NCBI GenBank assembly: GCA_016204905.1
Contig: JACQJU010000037.1
Location: 1 to 9,584 of the forward strand
Length of the DNA stretch: 9,584 bases
Origin: Candidatus Gottesmanbacteria bacterium
Lineage (GTDB): Bacteria; Patescibacteriota; Microgenomatia; 2-02-FULL-39-11
Direction of reading: 5' to 3'
This document shows positions 4,830 through 9,565 of the stretch, piece by piece. The first letter of the stretch is position 1, and every line of letters starts with the position of its first letter. A program made the translations under genes and the position numbers. The notes under the pieces were generated by a model. It saw only the letters and a list, made by a program, of their open reading frames with translations, made no database searches and was not told where the DNA came from.

Positions 4830-4994
4830 ATGTCCTATCGCGTTTTTTCACCGTTTGGATACAATAGTACGACTTTCGCGCCCAGCGCGCCCGGCGCTTT
4901 CGCGGGTCAATTGGTCTTTAATTTGGAACCGACCAATCCCGACGATGGCGGCGATGATCCCGGCGGCGGCTCGACGGAAGGATCTCCTTCCTAA
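4830..4994 (+). CDS. Unrecognised 54-residue protein with acidic Gly/Asp tail
   Basis: ATG at 4830, stop TAA at 4992-4994. A near-perfect Shine-Dalgarno AAAGGAGG ends four bases before the ATG, which is the main reason to accept so short a gene. The product starts MSYRVFSPFGYNSTTFAPSA, continues through a small hydrophobic stretch (AGQLVFNLEP) and ends in a low-complexity tail of Asp, Gly, Pro and Ser (DDGGDDPGGGSTEGSPS). It has no signal peptide, no membrane segment and no cysteine. I do not recognise it. It is the only reading frame in a strongly promoted, hairpin-rich transcript bounded by terminators at 4485 and 5264. It may be a small structural or regulatory protein. A longer ORF in another frame (4855-5163) lacks a ribosome site. 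Confidence 0.65.
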   Translation: MSYRVFSPFGYNSTTFAPSAPGAFAGQLVFNLEPTNPDDGGDDPGGGSTEGSPS

Positions 4995-5004
4995 CGCCGC
5001 GCGT

Positions 5005-5202
5005 GTAGGCGGCCGGAAAGTCTTTAGGTTATCCATTAACCTACATTATTTTCCCTCGTCGCCTACCCAATCGATACGAGAAGGGCCTCCCCCATGGAGA
5101 CCCTTCTCACTGCAGTTTTTACTGCGTCCTTTTCTGTCTATTTTTCTTTTCTCGTTTTCTTGAAGGATGATCTTATCATCTTTCAAATCATACGAGAAAA
5201 GA
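5005..5202 (+). other. Hairpin series in the 3' part of the 4530-5264 transcript
   Basis: No gene. Stems: 5005-5010/5061-5066 enclosing 5025-5031/5037-5043; 5078-5090/5096-5108 (12 pairs, one C-A mismatch); 5112-5116/5121-5125; and a nested pair, 5145-5155/5192-5202 (11 bp) around 5160-5171/5175-5186 (12 bp, one G-U). Confidence 0.6.
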
Positions 5203-5222
5203 TATAAATAAGAGTAATTTTT

Positions 5223-5264
5223 ATCCCCTCTTCGGATATCTGTATCCAAAAGAGGGGATTTTTT
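5223..5264 (+). terminator. Strong intrinsic terminator
   Basis: Perfect 10-bp stem ATCCCCTCTT/AAGAGGGGAT (5223-5232, 5250-5259) with inner GGATA/TATCC, then six Ts. Its outer stem resembles the terminators at 4444 and 7893. Confidence 0.92.
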
Positions 5265-5305
5265 ATGCAGCTGTTGCCGATACAAAGTGAGGCATACAGC
5301 TGCAT
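5265..5305 (+). other. 14-bp hairpin directly after the terminator
   Basis: ATGCAGCTGT (5265-5274) pairs perfectly with 5296-5305, extended by TGCC/GGCA (5275-5278, 5291-5294) across one bulged T. The remaining bases to 5381 hold no gene I can support. Confidence 0.6.
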
Positions 5306-5381
5306 AATCGGCCAGCAATCGCAGCATGAGGCGTGTTCGAATAGAACCTAAAAAGCCGAATGCTAAGATGCGGCGGATAAT

Positions 5382-5410
5382 TTGATCCTTCTTATAACTT
5401 CTGCTATAGT
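5382..5410 (+). promoter_or_regulatory. Promoter of the small-gene cluster
   Basis: TTGATC (5382-5387), spacer 17, TATAGT (5405-5410). Predicted start near 5417, leaving a leader of about 150 bases before the gene at 5565. Confidence 0.65.
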
Positions 5411-5437
5411 GACTTTCCAGAAAAAGGTTTTACAGTA

Positions 5438-5448
5438 GCCCTTTAACA
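5438..5448 (+). promoter_or_regulatory. boxA-like motif in the cluster leader
   Basis: GCCCTTTAACA, one base different from the copy at 3494, about 20 bases after the predicted start. In rRNA operons boxA has the same position, just inside the transcript. Confidence 0.4.
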
Positions 5449-5510
5449 AGTGAGAGAGAAACCCGATGAGGGAAGTCAAAGAAGGAGTAAAAGACAACGT
5501 ATAAACCCCA

Positions 5511-5559
5511 GGAACCTCTCGCTCGCCGAGAGGTTCCACTGATGAAAACCATGAGAGGT
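5511..5559 (+). promoter_or_regulatory. Hairpin with alternative pairing to the Shine-Dalgarno site
   Basis: GGAACCTCTC (5511-5520) pairs perfectly with GAGAGGTTCC (5528-5537). The same left arm, ACCTCTC (5514-5520), is also complementary to GAGAGGT (5553-5559), the ribosome site of the gene at 5565. The two pairings exclude each other. Confidence 0.5.
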
Positions 5560-5564
5560 GAACT

Positions 5565-6050
5565 ATGTTCCAATCACAACCAAATCGCAGCCTCACACCA
5601 CTGATTCTGATCATATTCGTCGTGGCCATCATAATCGTGGTGGCCATGCAGGCTACAGAGTTAACCCCAACAGATGATAGATGGCTAAGACCAGGCGAAC
5701 TCGTTACAGAGATACGAGCGGAGATCGCACCTTTACCAGAGGATGTGAACTTGACCAGAATCAAATGGTCAAACGAACCTCACCAGCTTGAACCTCATCG
5801 ATTTTGGTCTGGCAGGGTAATGGAAATTACCCAGAGTATGGTGCGTCTCGAGTATCGCAGTCCGACCTTACAATTTTACATCGACGCTCGCTGCGATGAA
5901 GAGTGCCGCCTAAATATCCGTGATGCTGAAACTCTGAAGAGCTATGGCGCCTTCAATATAATTTTCACGGATAATGGCATCAGGCATGAAGTTCTTTTAG
6001 CCCGAGATGAAAAAGGATGGGCTTTCGTCCAGATCATGCCCAAGCGCTAA
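5565..6050 (+). CDS. Unrecognised membrane-anchored protein, 161 residues
   Basis: Start ATG at 5565 with Shine-Dalgarno GAGAGGTG five bases upstream. Residues 11-28 (TPLILIIFVVAIIIVVAM) are a clear single membrane helix preceded by R8, so the remaining ~130 residues probably face outside. That domain is mixed polar and aromatic, predicted rich in beta strands (FWSGRVMEITQSMVRLEYRS, TLQFYIDARC, FNIIFTDNG, EVLLARDEKGWAFVQIMPK). It holds the only two cysteines, C110 and C114 (CDEEC), which could form a disulphide or bind a metal. No lipobox. I do not recognise the family. It is the first gene after the promoter at 5382 and is followed five bases later by a perfect 10-bp hairpin. Real coding is supported by ribosome site, length and sensible composition; function is open. 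Confidence 0.8.
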   Translation: MFQSQPNRSLTPLILIIFVVAIIIVVAMQATELTPTDDRWLRPGELVTEIRAEIAPLPEDVNLTRIKWSNEPHQLEPHRFWSGRVMEITQSMVRLEYRSPTLQFYIDARCDEECRLNIRDAETLKSYGAFNIIFTDNGIRHEVLLARDEKGWAFVQIMPKR

Positions 6051-6054
6051 GAAC

Positions 6055-6078
6055 GAGGACCGCCACTAGGCGGTCCTC
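6055..6078 (+). terminator. Perfect 10-bp hairpin after the membrane-protein gene
   Basis: GAGGACCGCC/GGCGGTCCTC with loop ACTA. The T-rich tract (6101-6110) is more than 20 bases away, so it is more likely an mRNA-end stabiliser or processing stem than a textbook terminator. Confidence 0.5.
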
Positions 6079-6208
6079 ACCCACACTCCTCTCTCACTTG
6101 TTTTTATTTTTCCCAAAATACAATCTGTCAAACTCTGTCCCAAAGCCATTTGTAAGAGGACCTCTTGCAAAGGGCGTCAGGAAGACCCGCTCAATACGTA
6201 TCACTATT

Positions 6209-6254
6209 TTGACTTCACTCCTCCATTTTGCTACCATGTGACGGCTCTTTGACA
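6209..6254 (+). promoter_or_regulatory. Possible promoter with a boxA-like word
   Basis: TTGACT (6209-6214), spacer 17, TACCAT (6232-6237), then GCTCTTTGACA at 6244-6254. The -10 box is poor and the boxA word would sit right at the transcript start. The 150 bases to the next gene contain hairpins 6344-6350/6357-6363 (7 bp perfect) and CTTGCAG/CTGCAGG. Confidence 0.35.
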
Positions 6255-6410
6255 ATCTTGATACAAATTGCACGTATACCGCTCTTCACTCATTGTTCAC
6301 TACAGGCTTGCAGCCCAAAAAACTGCAGGTGTTCCCGATATGTATAGGAATGGGGGTTCCTATCGCAGCCACGAAAGGGCAAATTCAAAACATCACAAAG
6401 GAGATCAATT

Positions 6411-6656
6411 ATGGCAGCAACAAATCCCAAAAGTCTTCGCCTACTGGTGAATGGACAAATCCGGTCTGTAAATTTGAAAGATATTACCGGCCTGTCCCGA
6501 ATCCAAAAGACTTTCGAAGACTACACCCACGCGTTCACTTTAGCTTCCGGCGAAGAAGCACTTGGTACTCACGACCAAGCATCCACATACAACAGATGGA
6601 TGAGGCAAAATCAACCAGCTGCATCCACCGACTCGCCTGCACTATACCCCGACTGA
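6411..6656 (+). CDS. Unrecognised 81-residue protein
   Basis: ATG at 6411 follows AAAGGAG by seven bases. Longer overlapping frames from 6293 and 6268 lack such a site, so this frame is chosen. The product is soluble, without cysteine or membrane segment. The first part (SLRLLVNGQIRSVNLKDITG, residues 8-27) suggests a beta hairpin, and the middle (LSRIQKTFEDYTHAFTLASGEEAL) is helical. The tail is rich in Q, N, A, P and S and looks flexible. The N-terminal V-N-G-x-x-x-S-V pattern faintly recalls the I-(D/N)-G-x-x-x-S-I strand of the paralogue pair at 7125 and 7436, but the resemblance is too weak to claim a family. It lies in the same direction as its neighbours and may be co-transcribed with them. 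Confidence 0.7.
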   Translation: MAATNPKSLRLLVNGQIRSVNLKDITGLSRIQKTFEDYTHAFTLASGEEALGTHDQASTYNRWMRQNQPAASTDSPALYPD

Positions 6657-6712
6657 GTAAAGCCAATCGGGCGACATAAACCAAAACCAACACTTGATTA
6701 TCGAACGAGTTC

Positions 6713-6739
6713 CAGTCCCTACAAACCCCCTAGGGACTG
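6713..6739 (+). other. 9-bp perfect hairpin between small genes
   Basis: CAGTCCCTA (6713-6721) with TAGGGACTG (6731-6739), loop of nine mostly C. It sits 30 bases before the next ribosome site and is not followed by Ts. Confidence 0.6.
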
Positions 6740-6783
6740 TCACAGAGATATAGTTTCAAGACTGACACTAAAGGAGGAATAAC

Positions 6784-6999
6784 ATGGACAATGCATCTGG
6801 AAGCTATACAGGTGGAAATAGTCTCCAGTCGAGGGTTGAACGTGTAAAAGGACAACCTCGTAAAAAAGGTTGCTTCGTTAAAGCTCCACCTGGAGAGATC
6901 ATCATTCCGGTACGTACTTACCCGCTTGCTAGACGCGGGATCAGCGGAGATCGGTCTCTCACCGACGACTCCTCTGATGGAGAAGACGAAGAAGAGTAA
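6784..6999 (+). CDS. Unrecognised 71-residue protein, basic middle and acidic tail
   Basis: ATG at 6784 with the strongest ribosome site of the window (AAAGGAGG, six bases away). The sequence has three zones: a Ser/Gly/Asn-rich start (MDNASGSYTGGNS), a basic middle (SRVERVKGQPRKKGCFVKAP then IIIPVRTYPLARRG), and a strongly acidic end (LTDDSSDGEDEEE). The one cysteine is C30. No membrane helix or signal peptide. Charge segregation suggests a partly disordered nucleic-acid- or protein-binding factor, which is inference from composition only. I do not recognise it. Confidence 0.75.
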   Translation: MDNASGSYTGGNSLQSRVERVKGQPRKKGCFVKAPPGEIIIPVRTYPLARRGISGDRSLTDDSSDGEDEEE

Positions 7000-7124
7000 C
7001 TGCACTTTTATGATGGAATCATAGATCCTTTCTATTTCCCGAGGATCAAGGTTTCCACACCTAAAGAGTGCATGCCCGTAAAGAGCAAATTGTCTCAGCT
7101 TCTCGATCATTCAGGAGGAAAATT

Positions 7125-7400
7125 ATGCCAAGAAGTAAGGGAAGTCCCTATCGGAGAAGGACGAGCACTAAGCCGACCATCAAAATCGACGGAAAGACTT
7201 TCTCTATAGATAGTCTCTGGCTCATCATTGATGACGGCAAAATTTACAGCAGCTCGGATGGTCGTGTTGTGGTGGAGAAACCAGACTCCAAACAAAAGGA
7301 GATTCTACGCGACCTCGGGCGCGAAATAACTATGGATGAACTACGCCAGATAATGATTCCTGAAGACGACGTACGTCTAGTGACAACCGATGATGACTGA
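7125..7400 (+). CDS. Small unknown protein, paralogue 1 of a pair
   Basis: 91 residues. AGGAGG six to seven bases before the ATG at 7125 fixes the start; an upstream in-frame ATG (7068) has no such site. A basic lead (MPRSKGSPYRRRTSTK) precedes a domain at residues 17-78: PTIKIDGKTFSIDSLWLIID, then DGKIYSSSDGRVVV, and ITMDELRQIMI. The tail is acidic (EDDVRLVTTDDD). The next gene repeats the same domain at roughly 29 identical positions in 62, counted by eye. The short strands and tight turns (DDGKIY, SSDG) suggest an all-beta fold followed by one helix. No catalytic motif is apparent. The family is unknown to me. Tandem duplication suggests selection for dosage or for a heteromer. Confidence 0.82.
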   Translation: MPRSKGSPYRRRTSTKPTIKIDGKTFSIDSLWLIIDDGKIYSSSDGRVVVEKPDSKQKEILRDLGREITMDELRQIMIPEDDVRLVTTDDD

Positions 7401-7435
7401 CATGCGGGGAACAAAAACAATTAACAGGAGGAAAC

Positions 7436-7669
7436 ATGCGAAAACAACAAGATGTCCGCGCTTTATTCAGTGGCCCAACCATCATGATCAACGGTCTATC
7501 CGTTTCCATCGATGGTCTTTGGTTGGTACTCGATGACGGAGCCATTTACAGGTCCGATGGTGAACTCGTCGTCGATTGTCCAACCGAAGATGCAAAAACA
7601 ACATTGAGTGATAACTCTCGGGCCATTAGCATGGCATCGCTACAGGCAATCGCAATGTCTGACTCGTAA
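7436..7669 (+). CDS. Small unknown protein, paralogue 2 of a pair
   Basis: 77 residues, ATG at 7436, ribosome site AGGAGG four to five bases upstream. Residues 14-74 repeat the domain of the preceding gene: PTIMINGLSVSIDGLWLVLD, DGAIYRSDGELVV, then AISMASLQAIAM. Shared positions are PTI, G, SID, LWL, DDG, IY, SDG, VV, P, R, I, M and L. It lacks the basic N-terminal lead and most of the acidic tail of paralogue 1, and has one cysteine (C48). It is separated from paralogue 1 by 35 bases and is the last gene of the cluster; a long hairpin and then a terminator follow. Confidence 0.82.
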   Translation: MRKQQDVRALFSGPTIMINGLSVSIDGLWLVLDDGAIYRSDGELVVDCPTEDAKTTLSDNSRAISMASLQAIAMSDS

Positions 7670-7745
7670 CAACCCGGCGCGATCTAACTAATCCGCACAT
7701 CGACCCATTTCCTAGCGATTGGGATAGTGATTGCAACTACCCAGA
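7670..7745 (+). other. Short gene-free spacer
   Basis: I see no gene, promoter or strong hairpin in this stretch between the last small gene and the hairpin at 7746. Confidence 0.5.
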
Positions 7746-7781
7746 GGGGAAACTGCTGTCCGTCAGGATAGCTGTTTCCCC
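7746..7781 (+). terminator. Long hairpin after the small-gene cluster
   Basis: GGGGAAAC (7746-7753) with GTTTCCCC (7774-7781). The stem continues past one T-T mismatch through GCT/AGC, one G-U pair and TCC/GGA to a GTCA loop: 15 pairs in all. Only a short T run follows (7791-7794, after a second small stem CCC/GGG), so termination is possible but weak. Confidence 0.5.
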
Positions 7782-7805
7782 AAATTTGGGTTTTGTATCA
7801 GGTAG

Positions 7806-7868
7806 GTTTCGTGTGTGTTTTTTGAGTAACCAAGTATATATTGATTATTCAAACCAATCACACGAAAC
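7806..7868. repeat. Large imperfect palindrome
   Basis: Outer arms GTTTCGTGTG (7806-7815) and its exact complement (7859-7868), internal loop, then TTTGAGTAA/TTATTCAAA (7821-7829, 7845-7853, one G-U) and CAA/TTG around a 7-base loop. It is a hairpin of some 22 pairs ending 25 bases before the terminator. Confidence 0.7.
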
Positions 7869-7892
7869 TAAAAATTAAAAGTAGCTTAAATC

Positions 7893-7932
7893 TCCCCTCT
7901 CCTTCCTCATGCGGATGGCAGAGGGGATTTTT
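7893..7932 (+). terminator. Intrinsic terminator at the right edge of the structured region
   Basis: Perfect TCCCCTCT (7893-7900) with AGAGGGGA (7920-7927) and five Ts. Third member of the CCCCTC...GAGGGGATTTTT set. Confidence 0.82.
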
Positions 7933-7945
7933 AGTGAGAGTTGAC

Positions 7946-7966
7946 GATCCTGAGCTTGTCGAAGGA
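7946..7966. repeat. CPR-type dispersed repeat, half copy
   Basis: The word gatcctgagcttgtcgaagg, related to 518-532. It shows that genome-typical sequence resumes just after the terminator. Confidence 0.65.
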
Positions 7967-8002
7967 GCATCTTTAACGAATTTATCCTAGGTGTCAAGCT
8001 AA

Positions 8003-8019
8003 TCCACCTCCCAGGTGGA
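8003..8019. other. Short perfect hairpin
   Basis: TCCACCT/AGGTGGA with loop CCC. Five Ts lie nine bases further on the plus strand (8028-8032). The remainder of 7967-8040 shows no gene. Confidence 0.4.
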
Positions 8020-8040
8020 AATCGTGCTTTTTCTCCTAAT

Positions 8041-8072
8041 CACCAAATCCCACGACCGTGATAAACGGTGAT
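8041..8072. repeat. Direct repeat 1, abutting the PaaX/Cas2-like stop
   Basis: A 20-base block (caccaaatcc cacgaccgtg), five variable bases, then CGGTGAT. Identical outside the variable five to 8782-8813. ACCG/CGGT forms a small stem with the variable bases in its loop. Confidence 0.85.
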
Positions 8073-8074
8073 GA

Positions 8075-8755
8075 TTATTTTACCAGATGGAAATGACTCA
8101 CAAGATCATCAGCGTCTTCTATTTGATCAGCTATGATATAACGTACATTGATATCTACATGATATATCTGCCGCAAAAATTCCACTTGGTCAAAACAGGG
8201 ATAAGGATGCACCCAAACACTTTCTTGTAAATTATAGAAACCCATTAGCTTTAGTCTTGCTCGTAAATTATCTCTCATATTTCTTGATTTTTCCGGTATA
8301 TCAAAGATAACTATTCTCCATTTCCTATCCCAGCGCTTCGGTTTATCTATCTTGATATCTTCTAGTTTATATGACAATGCCCTGATGATGCCATTTTTGT
8401 TAATCTTAACGATCGTATAACCGTCTTTTTCCACCATATCAATCAGTTTTTTCTTTTTAAGTCGTCCAATAGTTTGATTCAACCTATAACGCTGATATTC
8501 CTTATAACCTACAACAAATGGAGCTATCACCATAGGAAAAGTCGGTACGGCAAAAGATAGAGTAATGATCGCTCCAGCAGCCAACAATTTCAATACGTCT
8601 TGAGTATAAGGATAACTCTCTTTATCTCTGGCTAGACTTTTCAGAATCCTCTCCTTATCTGGTGCAAATATCTTCTCCACCTTTTCCCACTGGACGCTAT
8701 CAAGTTTCATCTTCACCAGTCTCTTTTTGCTTTTCTTCAATTTTAATTTATCCAT
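8075..8755 (-). CDS. PaaX-like regulator with Cas2-like domain
   Basis: 226 residues from MDKLKLKKSKK. Residues 56-83 are a hydrophobic stretch that may be membrane-associated or a buried helical hairpin. Residues 88-128 (RYRLNQTIGRLKKKKLIDMV...GIIRAL) form a winged-helix-like segment. Residues 145-226 are a Cas2-like ferredoxin fold: WRIVIFDIPEKSRNMRD, LMGFYNLQESVWVHPYP, VRYIIADQIEDADDLVSHF. D152 falls where Cas2 has its first-strand aspartate. This architecture matches the PaaX-type proteins abundant in CPR genomes, often misnamed Cas2. No CRISPR array or cas gene is nearby, so a transcriptional role is likelier. The frame stays open to 8878, but 8755 fits the family and avoids translating repeat 2. 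Both ends of the gene carry the same 32-base direct repeat. Confidence 0.85.
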   Translation of the reverse strand: MDKLKLKKSKKRLVKMKLDSVQWEKVEKIFAPDKERILKSLARDKESYPYTQDVLKLLAAGAIITLSFAVPTFPMVIAPFVVGYKEYQRYRLNQTIGRLKKKKLIDMVEKDGYTIVKINKNGIIRALSYKLEDIKIDKPKRWDRKWRIVIFDIPEKSRNMRDNLRARLKLMGFYNLQESVWVHPYPCFDQVEFLRQIYHVDINVRYIIADQIEDADDLVSHFHLVK

Positions 8756-8781
8756 CTCACAGTAATATAACATATTTCTAC

Positions 8782-8813
8782 CACCAAATCCCACGACCGT
8801 GTATTTCGGTGAT
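8782..8813. repeat. Direct repeat 2, upstream of the PaaX/Cas2-like start
   Basis: Same 20-base block and CGGTGAT end as 8041-8072, with a different five-base centre. It ends 27 bases before the ATG on the minus strand, where an operator would lie. Confidence 0.85.
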
Positions 8814-8858
8814 AAAGAACTTTTGCAAGTTTGTGGAAATTTTTGCCGTGGCCTTGGG

Positions 8859-9098
8859 CTATTCACCCACTTTACCATAAGTCAAAAAGTGCCATATTTG
8901 CTCTTTTAGACTACCAGGAGGTAATCCGCATCCTAGTGCAAATTCATCTATTTGATCACGATCAAGTACTGGATCAAGCAGCTCAAGATCAGGATGAAAT
9001 GTAGTGCCTTCAAAGTCAGCTCCACACCTCCCATTTCCTGCCCCAGGTCTTTGGTGATAATCCTCTTGTTGTGTAATATGAACACCCCTTCTTTCCAT
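8859..9098 (-). CDS. Unrecognised 79-residue protein
   Basis: ATG at 9098, TAG at 8859. The start is preceded by a weak AAAGAG. The product begins MERRGVHITQQEDYHQRPGA, has cysteines at 24 and 57, a central acidic stretch (DLELLDPVLDRDQIDEFALG) and a hydrophobic/aromatic end (LKEQIWHFLTYGK). No membrane helix or signal peptide. A good promoter (9191-9162) and an attenuator-like hairpin lie directly upstream, which supports a real gene. It lies between an HTH gene and a PaaX/Cas2-like gene on the same strand. I cannot assign a family. Confidence 0.55.
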   Translation of the reverse strand: MERRGVHITQQEDYHQRPGAGNGRCGADFEGTTFHPDLELLDPVLDRDQIDEFALGCGLPPGSLKEQIWHFLTYGKVGE

Positions 9099-9110
9099 AT
9101 TTTTCTCTTT

Positions 9111-9142
9111 AAAACAAAAATTCCTCCCTATTTTGGGAGGAA
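9111..9142 (-). terminator. Intrinsic terminator or attenuator before the 79-residue gene
   Basis: On the minus strand, TTCCTCCC pairs perfectly with GGGAGGAA over loop AAAATA (9142-9121), followed by TTTTTGTTTT (9120-9111). It lies between the promoter at 9191-9162 and the ATG at 9098. Confidence 0.75.
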
Positions 9143-9161
9143 CTTCATTGTTCCAATGTCT

Positions 9162-9191
9162 ATTGTACTAAATATGATTTTCTCGTGTCAA
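9162..9191 (-). promoter_or_regulatory. Promoter upstream of the 79-residue gene
   Basis: On the minus strand, TTGACA (9191-9186), spacer 18, TACAAT (9167-9162). Predicted start near 9155, giving a 57-base leader that contains the attenuator hairpin. Confidence 0.65.
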
Positions 9192-9235
9192 ATTATCCGT
9201 ATAACCCATTTAGCAATTTAGTAATTATTTTACCC

Positions 9236-9439
9236 CTATACAGTCTGTCCTTTTTGTTGGAGACCCAGTAGCCACAGTACTGCTTCTTTTTTATATCTGC
9301 GATCCCCCCGGGAATTGATACGTATCGCCGGGAGCTTACCACGCTTGCCCCATCTTTTGATGGTCAGCGGAGAAACACGAAGAATTTTTGCCACCTCACG
9401 TACCGTAAGCAAATCGGGCCATTCATCGCCTAGTGCCAT
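9236..9439 (-). CDS. Excisionase/MerR-like helix-turn-helix protein
   Basis: 67 residues, almost entirely one HTH_17-type domain: LLTVREVAKILRVSPLTIKR (10-29), then W30, GKLPAIRINSRGDRRYKKEA (34-53) and VLWLL. The helix-turn-helix spans about 13-31. The wing has the usual (R)LPA-I-R and G-R-R-Y-K pattern that places the second half on DNA. Proteins of this size act as excisionases, small regulators or orphan DNA-binding proteins; none of these can be chosen from sequence alone. No integrase is in the window. The start at 9439 is preceded by AT-rich repeat DNA with no Shine-Dalgarno. The next gene on this strand begins 138 bases downstream behind its own promoter. Confidence 0.85.
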   Translation of the reverse strand: MALGDEWPDLLTVREVAKILRVSPLTIKRWGKRGKLPAIRINSRGDRRYKKEAVLWLLGLQQKGQTV

Positions 9440-9451
9440 AATAAGTTTTGA

Positions 9452-9521
9452 GTCAATTAGTTACTTAGTCAATTAGTAGAAATTATTTCTAATTAACTAA
9501 TTGTCTAATTAACTAACCAAC
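9452..9521. repeat. AT-rich imperfect palindrome of iterated AATTAGT words
   Basis: Arms 9452-9477 and 9496-9521 match at 21 of 26 positions around a centre containing AGAAATTATTTCT. Lies upstream of the HTH gene. No gene is visible from 9440 to the window end. Confidence 0.7.
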
Positions 9522-9565
9522 TCTTCTTCCTTTCCTAAAAAGTTTTATAATAAGGCAGCTTTGGC

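Noticed and set aside
5325..5350. tRNA T-arm-like GTTCGAATAGAAC
   Set aside because: The flanking 5-bp T stem, anticodon arm and acceptor stem cannot be formed.
5046..5764. Minus-strand open frames at 5046-5327 and 5363-5764
   Set aside because: They run antisense through terminators, promoters and a well-supported plus-strand gene, and show no ribosome site.
6268..6679. Alternative plus-strand frames from 6268 and 6293 (the latter 128 codons)
   Set aside because: Both lack a Shine-Dalgarno and overlap the leader hairpins; the frame at 6411 has AAAGGAG at ideal distance.
8075..8755. CRISPR-Cas2 nuclease
   Set aside because: The Cas2-like part is only the C-terminal third, preceded by a winged-helix-like region, and there is no CRISPR array or other cas gene; PaaX-type regulator fits better.
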